Source of the DNA: Lachnospiraceae bacterium
GTDB lineage: Bacteria; Bacillota; Clostridia; Lachnospirales; Lachnospiraceae
Length of the DNA: 64,000 nt
Reading direction: 5' to 3'
Assembly: GCA_910573755.1 (NCBI GenBank)
Contig: CAJTBO010000007.1
Location: 1-64,000 of the forward strand
Shown here: in pieces, positions 23,524 through 30,639 of the stretch
How positions within the stretch are numbered: position 1 is the first letter of the stretch
How the letters are laid out: each line of letters starts with the position of its first letter
Program-made: the position numbers and the translations under genes
Notes under the pieces: generated by a model
The model's input: only the letters and a program-made list of their open reading frames with translations
Databases searched by the model: none
Told to the model about the DNA's origin: nothing

Positions 23524-24741
23524 ATGGACGAAATATTTAAAGAAGTAGCAAAACTAAATGAAATAAGTAAATTGCAAACTACTGATAAAAATAATATAAT
23601 GGGTTTGGACAGTATATTACATACGCTTATGGCATCTAAACGAGATAAAGTCCGTAAATTACACCCTTATTCTATCACACCGCCCGCAAAAGAAAATGGT
23701 CGGTGGCAGACATATTATAAGGGGGCAGATAAGAAACGTAAACTGATACAAGCATACAGTGAAGCAGAATTATTAGACAAACTGATTCCCTTGTACTTAT
23801 CTGAAACGCACATTGACAAATTAACATTTAATGGACTGTTTTTAGAGTGGATTGAATACAAGAAAACGGTTACAGAAAGTTCCAATACGATGAAACGGTA
23901 TATACAGCACTACAATAGATATTTTGGTACATCTGTATTGCAAAATAAGAAAATCAAAGTACTTGATGAAATTCTTTTGGAAACGGAATGCAACAGGATT
24001 GTAAAAGAAAACAATCTTCCCAGAAAAGAATGGACAAATATAAAAACCATTCTGAATGGAATGTTTCGTTATGCTATACGGAAGAAATATATTGAGGAAA
24101 ACCTTGCCGATAAAATTGTTATCTCTGTCAAATTCCGGCAGGTAGTAAAAAAGACGGGGAAAACAGAGACTTACAACTCGGATGAACTTGCCGACCTCAA
24201 TAAATATCTCGACAGTATGTACGCCGAGACAGAAGATACTGTTTATCTGGCTGTAAAATTAAATTTTTTGATAGGCTTGCGTGTTGGGGAACTGGTTGCT
24301 TTACGTTGGAGCGACTGGACTGATATAAACCATTTACATATCATGAGGGAAGAGATCAGAAATCAGGATACCGGAAATTATGAAGTGGTGGAACATACAA
24401 AAACTAACCGAGACCGTTTTGTAATTCTTGTGCCAAAGGCATTAAAGATTCTAAATAAAATTTCACACGAGAGCGATTATATTTTTGTCCGTAACGGTCA
24501 ACGTATCACCGCAAGGCAGATAGCCTATGTGTTGGAAAAATATGCCGAACGTCAGGGAGTGCCAACAAAATCCACTCATAAGATGCGTAAAACCTACGCT
24601 TCAAGACTAAATGCCAACGGTGTTCCTTTAGATGCGATCAGGGAGCAACTCGGTCACAGTTCATTATCTACCACCCTCGGTTATATCTATAATCCGCTCA
24701 CGGAAAAGGAGACATATAAACTGATAGCAAAGGCTTTGTGA
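23524..24741 (+). CDS. Tyrosine recombinase (phage/ICE-type integrase)
   Basis: Catalyses site-specific insertion and excision of the element at tRNA-Gly. The 405-residue protein has an N-terminal arm-binding part, a SAM-like core-binding domain (residues about 105-205, FNGLFLEWIEYKKTVTESS landmark), and a catalytic domain with Arg253 in GLRVGELVALRW, the Lys in HTKTNRDRFV, His352-x-x-Arg355 in THKMRKTYAS, His378 in LGHSS and the nucleophile Tyr387 in LGYIYN. All catalytic residues are present, so it should be active. It ends about 50 bases before the right attachment site. Codon use is AT-rich, unlike the host genes around. Confidence 0.93.
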   Translation: MDEIFKEVAKLNEISKLQTTDKNNIMGLDSILHTLMASKRDKVRKLHPYSITPPAKENGRWQTYYKGADKKRKLIQAYSEAELLDKLIPLYLSETHIDKLTFNGLFLEWIEYKKTVTESSNTMKRYIQHYNRYFGTSVLQNKKIKVLDEILLETECNRIVKENNLPRKEWTNIKTILNGMFRYAIRKKYIEENLADKIVISVKFRQVVKKTGKTETYNSDELADLNKYLDSMYAETEDTVYLAVKLNFLIGLRVGELVALRWSDWTDINHLHIMREEIRNQDTGNYEVVEHTKTNRDRFVILVPKALKILNKISHESDYIFVRNGQRITARQIAYVLEKYAERQGVPTKSTHKMRKTYASRLNANGVPLDAIREQLGHSSLSTTLGYIYNPLTEKETYKLIAKAL

Positions 24742-24792
24742 GTGTTTGAAAAGCTTGCTTTCAAATGCTTTCAAATGGGAGCAACGGAAAAA

Positions 24793-24859
24793 ATGGAAAA
24801 ACCCGCATAAATACGGGCTTTTCCATACATTATAAAGAGCGCGAGACGGGACTCGAACC
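24793..24859 (-). repeat. Right attachment site (overlaps the tRNA-Gly 3' end)
   Basis: Direct repeat partner of 21036-21105, differing by one base. It includes the terminator stem and the 3' part of the functional tRNA, so the tRNA is kept intact after insertion. Confidence 0.88.
24796..24817 (-). terminator. Terminator of tRNA-Gly
   Basis: CCCGCA/TACGGG-type stem with a short loop, with five T following on the minus strand and four on the plus strand; it can end both the tRNA and the integrase transcripts. Confidence 0.8.
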
Positions 24860-24910
24860 CGCGACCCCGACCTTGGCAAGGTCGTGCTCCACCAACTGAG
24901 CCACTCGCGC
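24839..24910 (-). tRNA. tRNA-Gly, anticodon GCC
   Basis: Complete cloverleaf on the minus strand: acceptor GCGCGAG/CTCGCGC with seven perfect pairs, D arm GCTC/GAGC, anticodon stem CGACC/GGTCG with loop TTGCCAA, T arm GCGGG-TTCGAGT-CCCGT. Positions 34-36 are GCC. CCA is not encoded. Its 3' end is the insertion target of the neighbouring element. Confidence 0.96.
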
Positions 24911-25160
24911 TTGTGCGTTTTGTTTTTGTATTTCCTCAACGCAAGATTTATGATATCAAAGGCTGAAAGATTTGTCAACAGTTTTTTTGAAAAAATTTTT
25001 GTTTTTAAATTTTGTGGGTTTTCGACAGAAAATTTCGGGATAACAGAGGGAAGATGATCTGCGGGTTTGACAGTTTTTCCATGTTCTGGTACATTAAAAA
25101 AATCCGGGACATATTATAGTATTTAGTCATGCGGTGATCAAGGAGGAAAAGGCGGCACAG

Positions 25161-26033
25161 ATGGATAGCAAACGGAGATTGTTTCTTGACAGCGATGCGT
25201 TAAAGCTGATAGCGATGGTGACAATGCTGATCGATCATATCGGGGCGGCGATCCTTTTGCCGGCGCATTTTACGGGAATAAATATTTCAAATGTCTGGGT
25301 GGATGTTTACGACCTGTCGCGAAAAATCGGAAGGACTGCATTCCCGATCTTCGTATTTCTTCTGGTGGAAGGATTTTTTCATACGCACAGCAGAAAGAAA
25401 TATTTCGGAAGGCTTCTGCTTTTTGCGCTGCTTTCTGAAATTCCTTTTGATCTGGCTTTTTACGGAGTATTGTTTTACGAGAGCAGCCAGAATGTTTTTC
25501 TGACACTGGCGATAGGTTTTCTGATGATCTGGGGGATGGAAAAAATATATGAAACGTATATAACCGGCTTGGGAATCTACAGAATGAATATCGAAAAGAG
25601 CGATCGCCGGATAAAGCGGGAATTAGAGAAGCATAACTGGCAGGAAATGGACCGTCAGTCGAGAATGAGGATTCGGGAGAACGGACATCGGATGGATTAT
25701 CCGATTATGGCAGGTATGCTTTTGGCGGCGCTTGTTTTTTCAGGGGTGATGGCAGCAGCTTATTTACGAGTTGACTACAATATATTCGGCGTTTTGCTGA
25801 TCGTTCTGTTTTATTTTGGAAAACATGTGGGGGCGCCGCGGCTGCTTACCTGTATCGGCGGATATCTCCTGTTCTTGTGGGAGCCTTATTGTCTGGGCGG
25901 CTTTTTACTGATTCTGTTTTATAATGGAGAAAGAAAACCGAGGGGGAAAGGATTTCAGTATTTTTTCTATTTCTTTTATCCCGTCCATCTGTTGATTTTG
26001 GGGATGATCAGGGTGGTTTTTTTGCACGGTTAG
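25161..26033 (+). CDS. TraX-family membrane protein
   Basis: A 290-residue integral membrane protein with about eight helices. It begins DSDALKLIAMVTMLIDHIGA and continues IGRTAFPIFVFLLVEGFFHT, the hallmark of TraX, the family named after the F-pilin N-acetylation factor. Chromosomal TraX proteins are frequent in Clostridia, outside conjugation operons, and are presumed membrane acyltransferases. A hydrophilic loop rich in Arg and Glu (residues 150-180) splits the helices. The ATG at 25161 is chosen; AAGGAGG is 13 bases upstream, a slightly long spacing. Although beside an integrated element, it lies outside the att repeats and has host-like base use. Confidence 0.85.
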   Translation: MDSKRRLFLDSDALKLIAMVTMLIDHIGAAILLPAHFTGINISNVWVDVYDLSRKIGRTAFPIFVFLLVEGFFHTHSRKKYFGRLLLFALLSEIPFDLAFYGVLFYESSQNVFLTLAIGFLMIWGMEKIYETYITGLGIYRMNIEKSDRRIKRELEKHNWQEMDRQSRMRIRENGHRMDYPIMAGMLLAALVFSGVMAAAYLRVDYNIFGVLLIVLFYFGKHVGAPRLLTCIGGYLLFLWEPYCLGGFLLILFYNGERKPRGKGFQYFFYFFYPVHLLILGMIRVVFLHG

Positions 26034-26135
26034 TGATATACTGTAGTGGATAGAGAAGGAATCAGGAAGCGCATAAGCCCGGATGGGTATGCCGGCGGGG
26101 GTTATGCGAAACAAAAGAAGACAGGAGGTAGAGGC

Positions 26136-27734
26136 ATGAAACTAATGTTTATCGGGGCGGATCATGAAGTGACAGGAAGCTGTCATTATCTGGAAGCCTG
26201 CGGGAAGAGGATTTTGGTCGACTATGGTATGGAACAGGGGGTAAATGTTTTTGAGAATGTGGAGCTGCCGGTGCAGGAGTCGCTGATCGACTATGTGCTG
26301 CTGACACATGCCCATATCGACCATTCAGGCATGCTGCCGGCGTTGTATGCCAAAGGATTCCGGGGGCGTATCTTTACGACGGAGGCAACGGCGGACCTGT
26401 GTAGTATCATGCTTCGTGACTGTGCGCATATTCAGCAGCAGGAAGCGGAATGGAAAAACAGAAAGGCGAAAAGAAGTTCCCATCTGGAGACAGTGGAGCC
26501 GGCTTATACGATGGAGGATGCGGACGGCGCGATCCGTTGTCTGGTGCCCTGTGCATACGGACAGAAAGTGGAACTTTGCGAAGGGATAGAGATCCGGTTT
26601 ACGGATATCGGGCATCTGCTCGGTTCCGCCAGCATCGAGGTATGGCTGACGGAGGGGAATATTTCAAAGAAGATCGTATTTTCCGGAGATATCGGAAATC
26701 TGGATCAGCCTCTTATCTGCGATCCGGCTTATACGGAAGAAGCGGATTATGTGGTAATGGAGTCCACCTACGGCAACAGGCTCCATTCCGATACAAAACC
26801 GGATTATGTGGGCGAGTTTGCGCAGATCATTCAGGAGACTTTTGACAGAGGCGGAAATGTGGTGATCCCTTCCTTTGCGGTTGGCAGGACTCAGGAACTG
26901 CTTTATTTCCTGCGTCAGATCAAGGCGGATGAAATGATAAAAAACCATCCGAATTTCCCGGTATATGTAGACAGTCCTCTGGCTGTGGACGCTACGGAGA
27001 TCTTCAACAGGAATATTAAATCCTGTTTTGATGAAGAGGCGATGGCGCTGGTGAAGCAGGGGATCAACCCGATCTCTTTCCCGGGGCTGAAGCGTTCCAT
27101 TACCAGTGAAGAATCCAAGATGATCAACTTTGACAGCGAACCGAAGGTGATCATTTCCGCTTCCGGCATGTGTGAGGCGGGGCGTATCCGCCATCACTTG
27201 AAACACAATCTGTGGCGGGAAGAATGTACGGTGCTGTTTGTGGGATTTCAGGCGATCGGTACGCTGGGGCGGGCGATCATAGAAGGGGCGGAAATGGTGA
27301 AGCTCTTTGGCGAGAGCGTCGCGGTACGAGCCCAGATCAAAACGCTTGTAGGGATGTCGGGACATGCCGATAAAAACGGGCTGATCGCATGGATCGAAGG
27401 ATTTAAGGAGAAACCCAGAAGAGTGTTTATCGTCCACGGCGAGGATTCGGTCTGCAAGGAATTTGCGGAGTGCCTGAAGGTGGAATACGGCCATCATACA
27501 TATGCGCCTTACAGCGGCACGGAGTTTGACCTTGCCACGGATAAACTGCTCTTTGAGGCATCGCCTGTGCCTGTTAAGAAGAAAGTATCCGTTGTTTCGG
27601 ATGTATTCAACAGGCTGGTGGCAGCGGGCAAGCGGCTTATGGCGGTTATCGAGAAGAACCGAGGCGGCACGAACAAGGAGTTGTCTAAATTTGCGGATCA
27701 GATCAATTCACTCTGCGATAAGTATGATAGATAA
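26136..27734 (+). CDS. Metallo-beta-lactamase/beta-CASP RNase-type protein
   Basis: A 532-residue cytoplasmic metallohydrolase of the beta-CASP group, which includes RNA-cleaving enzymes. The MBL part shows GADHEVTGSCHYLE at residues 5-18, LLTHAHIDHSGMLP near residue 55 with the HxHxDH zinc site, DIGHLLGSASIEVW near residue 152, and FSGDIGN near residue 180. The beta-CASP domain has SFAVGRTQELLYFL near residue 247, then SASGMCEAGRI and a final LVGMSGHADKNGL with the terminal His ligands, matching the RMMBL motif. Substrate is probably RNA. ACAGGAGGT precedes the ATG. The C-terminal 80 residues are an unassigned helical extension. Confidence 0.88.
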   Translation: MKLMFIGADHEVTGSCHYLEACGKRILVDYGMEQGVNVFENVELPVQESLIDYVLLTHAHIDHSGMLPALYAKGFRGRIFTTEATADLCSIMLRDCAHIQQQEAEWKNRKAKRSSHLETVEPAYTMEDADGAIRCLVPCAYGQKVELCEGIEIRFTDIGHLLGSASIEVWLTEGNISKKIVFSGDIGNLDQPLICDPAYTEEADYVVMESTYGNRLHSDTKPDYVGEFAQIIQETFDRGGNVVIPSFAVGRTQELLYFLRQIKADEMIKNHPNFPVYVDSPLAVDATEIFNRNIKSCFDEEAMALVKQGINPISFPGLKRSITSEESKMINFDSEPKVIISASGMCEAGRIRHHLKHNLWREECTVLFVGFQAIGTLGRAIIEGAEMVKLFGESVAVRAQIKTLVGMSGHADKNGLIAWIEGFKEKPRRVFIVHGEDSVCKEFAECLKVEYGHHTYAPYSGTEFDLATDKLLFEASPVPVKKKVSVVSDVFNRLVAAGKRLMAVIEKNRGGTNKELSKFADQINSLCDKYDR

Positions 27735-27742
27735 AACCGGGC

Positions 27743-27774
27743 GGCGGGACAAAGAACCTTGTTTTTGTCCCGCC
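27743..27774 (+). terminator. Hairpin after the beta-CASP gene
   Basis: GGCGGGACAAAG and TTTTTGTCCCGCC pair over about 10-12 bp with a short loop, ten bases past the stop. It lacks a clear T tract after the stem. Confidence 0.5.
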
Positions 27775-27791
27775 CCGGCACTGACCGGAAA

Positions 27792-27905
27792 ATGAAAAAG
27801 CGGGAAGGTAAAAAACAGAAAGGCATAAAACAAAAAGATATACAGCGGAAAGACATAAAACAGAAAGACATAAAACAGAAAGATATAAAACAAAAAGACA
27901 TATAA
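27792..27905 (+). CDS. Micro-ORF of KQKDI pentapeptide repeats before thyA
   Basis: A 37-codon frame that starts MKKREGKKQKG and continues as repeats of KQKDI (with IQRKD variants), ending in TAA eleven bases before the thyA ATG. The underlying 15-bp unit keeps the frame open, so all repeats read alike. The ribosome site (GACCGGAAA) is weak. If translated it makes a very basic, highly charged helix; it may also act only as a leader that brings ribosomes close to the thyA start. Not recognised as a known family. Confidence 0.4.
   Translation: MKKREGKKQKGIKQKDIQRKDIKQKDIKQKDIKQKDI
27813..27902 (+). repeat. 15-bp tandem repeat, six copies
   Basis: Six units of the form AAACAGAAAGACATA (variants AAACAAAAAGATATA, CAGCGGAAAGACATA) run without gaps to the thyA ribosome site. 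The unit equals five codons. Confidence 0.93.
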
Positions 27906-27916
27906 CAGGAGGCAGG

Positions 27917-28765
27917 ATGAGCGCGGCAGACAGGATTTTTATAGATATGTGCAAGGACATTTTGGAGAACGGGACAAGCACCGAAGGAGAGAAAGTCAGG
28001 CCCCATTGGGAAGACGGTACGCCTGCCTATACAATTAAGAAATTCGGTGTGGTAAACCGTTATGATTTATCCAAAGAATTTCCGATTCTGACATTGCGGA
28101 GGACAGCATTAAAGAGTGCGACGGATGAAATGCTCTGGATCTGGCAGAAAAAATCCAATAATGTCCATGATCTGCACAGCCATATCTGGGACGCCTGGGC
28201 TGATGAGGACGGCTCGATCGGAAAAGCCTACGGCTACCAGATGGGCGTGAAGCATCAATACAAAGAGGGGATGATGGATCAGATCGACAGGGTGATATAC
28301 GATCTGAAAAACAATCCATTCAGCCGCCGTATTATGACAAACCTCTATGTGCATCAGGATCTGCACGAGATGAACCTCTATCCCTGCGCTTACTCAATGA
28401 CCTTTAATGTTACACAGAAAAAGGGCGAAGAGAAGCTGACGCTGAACGCCGTTTTAAACCAGCGTTCTCAGGACGTTCTGACTGCAAACAACTGGAATGT
28501 GGTCCAGTATGCCGTTTTGGTGCACATGCTGGCGCAGGTCTGCGATATGCTGCCGGGCGAACTGATGCATGTCATAGCCGACGCCCACATTTACGACCGC
28601 CACATTCCGATCATAAAAGAACTGATCACCCGCCCGGTCCATGAGGCCCCGGATTTCTGGCTGAACCCGGAAATTCATGACTTCTATGGGTTTACAAGAA
28701 ATGACGTGCGGGTAGACAATTATGTGACGGAGCCGCAAATCGAAAATATACCTGTTGCAATTTAA
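27917..28765 (+). CDS. thyA: Thymidylate synthase
   Basis: Methylates dUMP to dTMP with methylene-tetrahydrofolate, giving dihydrofolate, which the next gene product recycles. The 282-residue protein has the active-site Cys157 in LYPCAYSMTF, the folate loop FPILTLRRTALKSATDEMLW near residue 55, RSQDVLTANNWNVVQYAVL near residue 178, and HIYDRHIP near residue 225. The length and the WNVVQY variant fit the clostridial ThyA branch. AGGAGGCAGG precedes the ATG. A basic micro-ORF with tandem repeats lies directly upstream. It forms an operon with folA and a PrsA-like gene. Confidence 0.96.
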   Translation: MSAADRIFIDMCKDILENGTSTEGEKVRPHWEDGTPAYTIKKFGVVNRYDLSKEFPILTLRRTALKSATDEMLWIWQKKSNNVHDLHSHIWDAWADEDGSIGKAYGYQMGVKHQYKEGMMDQIDRVIYDLKNNPFSRRIMTNLYVHQDLHEMNLYPCAYSMTFNVTQKKGEEKLTLNAVLNQRSQDVLTANNWNVVQYAVLVHMLAQVCDMLPGELMHVIADAHIYDRHIPIIKELITRPVHEAPDFWLNPEIHDFYGFTRNDVRVDNYVTEPQIENIPVAI

Positions 28766-28823
28766 GAGGAACGGGCTATGTCCCGCAGCTCAACCACCAC
28801 ACCAACGAAAGGAACCTACCCCA

Positions 28824-29327
28824 ATGAACATGATCGTCGCTGTAGACCAGAACTGGGCCATCGGCAACAAGGAAAACCTCCTTGTCCGTATTCCCAACGA
28901 CCATAAAATGTTCCAGCAGGAGACCACCGGAAAAGTAGTCATACTTGGCAGAAAGACCATAGAGACCTTTCCGGGAAAACAGCCCCTGAAAAACCGCACA
29001 AACATCATTCTGTCGAGAAGATCCGATTATCGGGTAAAAGGCGCCACCGTGGTGAACAGCATAGAAGAACTGCTGAAGGAATGTGAAAAATATGCGGAGG
29101 AAGACCTTTATGTGATCGGCGGAGAAAGCATTTACAGACAGCTTCTGCCCTACTGCGATACAGCCCATGTGACAAAGATCGATATGGCTTATGCGGCGGA
29201 CGCCTACTGTCCGGACCTGGATCAGGACGAGGACTGGGAGATCACGGCGGACAGCGAAGAACAGGTGTATTTTGACATTACCTATCATTTTGTAAAATAT
29301 GAAAGAAAACAAAAGTATGAAGCATAA
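28824..29327 (+). CDS. folA: Dihydrofolate reductase
   Basis: Reduces dihydrofolate to tetrahydrofolate with NADPH, closing the thymidylate cycle. The 167-residue protein starts MNMIVAVDQNWAIGNKENLLVRIPNDHKMF, holding the substrate Asp/Asn region and the Met20-type loop, followed by GKVVILGRKTIETFPGKQPL (residues about 39-58) and VIGGESIYRQLLPYCD near residue 107. The ATG at 28824 gives the family start; AAGGAA lies twelve bases upstream, a long spacing. It follows thyA by 58 bases and its end overlaps the next gene by 29 bases. Confidence 0.95.
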   Translation: MNMIVAVDQNWAIGNKENLLVRIPNDHKMFQQETTGKVVILGRKTIETFPGKQPLKNRTNIILSRRSDYRVKGATVVNSIEELLKECEKYAEEDLYVIGGESIYRQLLPYCDTAHVTKIDMAYAADAYCPDLDQDEDWEITADSEEQVYFDITYHFVKYERKQKYEA

Positions 29328-30369
29328 ACGAATAAGGGCTCTTTTGACAGGCATTCTGGCCGCTGTGTGCCTGACGGGATGCAGCGGGATCAACAGGGAT
29401 ACGAAGATCGTCCTGACAACCGGTTTTACAAAGGATGAGGTATTCCGTATTGAAACGGCTTCCTGTTATAAAAAGGAAGTGATGGTGTATCTGACAAATC
29501 TGCAGAATCAGTACGAACAGGTCTATGGCACGGAGATATGGCAGCGGGAGCAGGACGGCGTGACGATAGAAGAGAGCGTGAAAGAATCCGTGCTGGCGGA
29601 AATGGCGCAGATCAAAACCATGAACCTGATGGCGGAGAATTACGGACTTTCACTGGATGAGGCGGAAACGGATGCGGTGGAGGAAGCGGCGAAGGCCTAT
29701 TTTGCTTCACTGACGGAGAAGGAAAAGGAACAGCTTGATGTAACGCTTGACACGATCCGGCAGCTCTATCGGGAATATGCCATGGCAGATAAAGTGTATG
29801 ACTACATGATACAGGACGTGAACCCGGAGATCAGCGATGACGAGGCGAGAACCGTGACGCTCCAGCAGATTCTGGTGCGGACAGGGACAAAAGACAGAAC
29901 CGGTGATATTACGCCGTATCCGGATGAGCAGAGGAGTTATGCCTATGCGACGGCTGTGGAGGCGCTGCAGTGTATTGAGGCGGGAGAGGATTTTGATGTG
30001 GTGGCGACCAGATACAACGAGGCGGCGGAGATCACGGTTTTTATCAGGAAAGGCGATGCGGAGGCGGCTTACGAGGAGGCTGCCTTTGAACTGGGCAATG
30101 AGGAAGTCAGCGGTGTGATCGAGACGGAGGAAGGATATTATATCCTGAAATGTATCAGCACGTTGAACCGGGAAGAGACGGATATGAATAAGATCAGGAT
30201 CGTGGAGGAGCGGCGCAAGGAGGCTTTCAGCAAAGAATATGATTCCTATGTGCAGTCCCTTACCCGCCATATGAACGAGGAACTCTGGCAGGAGATCACA
30301 CTGCTCCACGACAGTGAGATCACTACCTCAAGCTTTTTTGAAGTATTGGGGGAGTACTATAAAAAGTGA
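29299..30369 (+). CDS. PrsA-like lipoprotein foldase
   Basis: An exported lipoprotein of up to 356 residues resembling parvulin-type foldases. After a short signal peptide the lipobox is VCLTGC (Cys28 from the first ATG). A SurA/PrsA-like N-terminal helical part (residues 45-165) precedes a parvulin-like domain starting VTLQQILVRTG, with ALQCIEAGEDFDVVATRYNEAAE and GVIETEEGYYILKCIS, the last being a typical PPIase strand. Key active-site His residues of parvulin are not evident, so it may be a chaperone only. The first ATG overlaps folA by 29 bases; an ATG at 29317 is an alternative. It is co-transcribed with thyA-folA. Confidence 0.8.
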   Translation: MKENKSMKHKRIRALLTGILAAVCLTGCSGINRDTKIVLTTGFTKDEVFRIETASCYKKEVMVYLTNLQNQYEQVYGTEIWQREQDGVTIEESVKESVLAEMAQIKTMNLMAENYGLSLDEAETDAVEEAAKAYFASLTEKEKEQLDVTLDTIRQLYREYAMADKVYDYMIQDVNPEISDDEARTVTLQQILVRTGTKDRTGDITPYPDEQRSYAYATAVEALQCIEAGEDFDVVATRYNEAAEITVFIRKGDAEAAYEEAAFELGNEEVSGVIETEEGYYILKCISTLNREETDMNKIRIVEERRKEAFSKEYDSYVQSLTRHMNEELWQEITLLHDSEITTSSFFEVLGEYYKK

Positions 30370-30429
30370 TTTTAGAGAAATTTAAGAAATACTGAAAAGC
30401 CTGAGAAATCAAGGTTTTTCTGAAAATTA

Positions 30430-30456
30430 TTAGCACTCAATCCAAATGAGTGCTAA
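30430..30456 (+). promoter_or_regulatory. CIRCE operator (HrcA site)
   Basis: TTAGCACTC-N9-GAGTGCTAA matches the CIRCE consensus at all 18 positions. It lies eight bases before the -35 box of the htpG promoter, placing htpG under the HrcA heat-shock repressor. Confidence 0.95.
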
Positions 30457-30463
30457 TTTTCTC

Positions 30464-30492
30464 TTGACTTGTTTTTAAGAGAGATATAAACT
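30464..30492 (+). promoter_or_regulatory. htpG promoter
   Basis: TTGACT (30464-30469) followed after 17 bases by TAAACT (30487-30492); a TATAAA at 30485 with a 15-base spacer overlaps it. Transcription would start near 30498, leaving a 140-base leader. Confidence 0.65.
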
Positions 30493-30512
30493 TGTCTATA
30501 GCAACATGAAAA

Positions 30513-30596
30513 GTATTTTCAGCCCTGTGAGAGATGCAGGGCGGAAAATACGACAGCTTCACCATAAAGAATGCAAACATGTATTCTTTGCATATC
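30513..30596 (+). promoter_or_regulatory. Structured htpG mRNA leader
   Basis: A long hairpin GTATTTTC-A-GCCCTG / CAGGGC-G-GAAAATAC (30513-30551) is followed by a segment with two exclusive pairings: AAAGAAT/ATTCTTT or ATGCAAA/TTTGCAT (about 30567-30594). The leader might be a temperature-responsive fold, but this is only inferred from base pairing. Confidence 0.5.
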
Positions 30597-30639
30597 GGAC
30601 AATATATCAGAATGAAATGAGAGAAGGAGTGGATGAAAA

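Larger units (their letters stand above)
21036..24859 (+). mobile_element. Integrative element at tRNA-Gly(GCC)
   Basis: A 3.8-kb element bounded by direct repeats of the tRNA-Gly 3' end (21036-21105 and 24793-24859). The tyrosine recombinase lies next to the intact tRNA, as is usual for tRNA-targeted elements. Cargo is a lipoprotein, a 54-codon frame, a type I toxin-antitoxin locus and a GC-rich hairpin cluster. The interior is far more AT-rich than the flanks. No relaxase, replication protein, excisionase or phage structural gene is seen, so movement would depend on functions supplied elsewhere. Beside the left end lies a scar of a related integrase, indicating successive insertions at one site. 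Confidence 0.85.

Noticed and set aside
27698-28006. Minus-strand frames with FYVFLFYVF repeats
   Set aside because: They are the antisense reading of the 15-bp AAACAGAAAGACATA repeats, with no ribosome sites.
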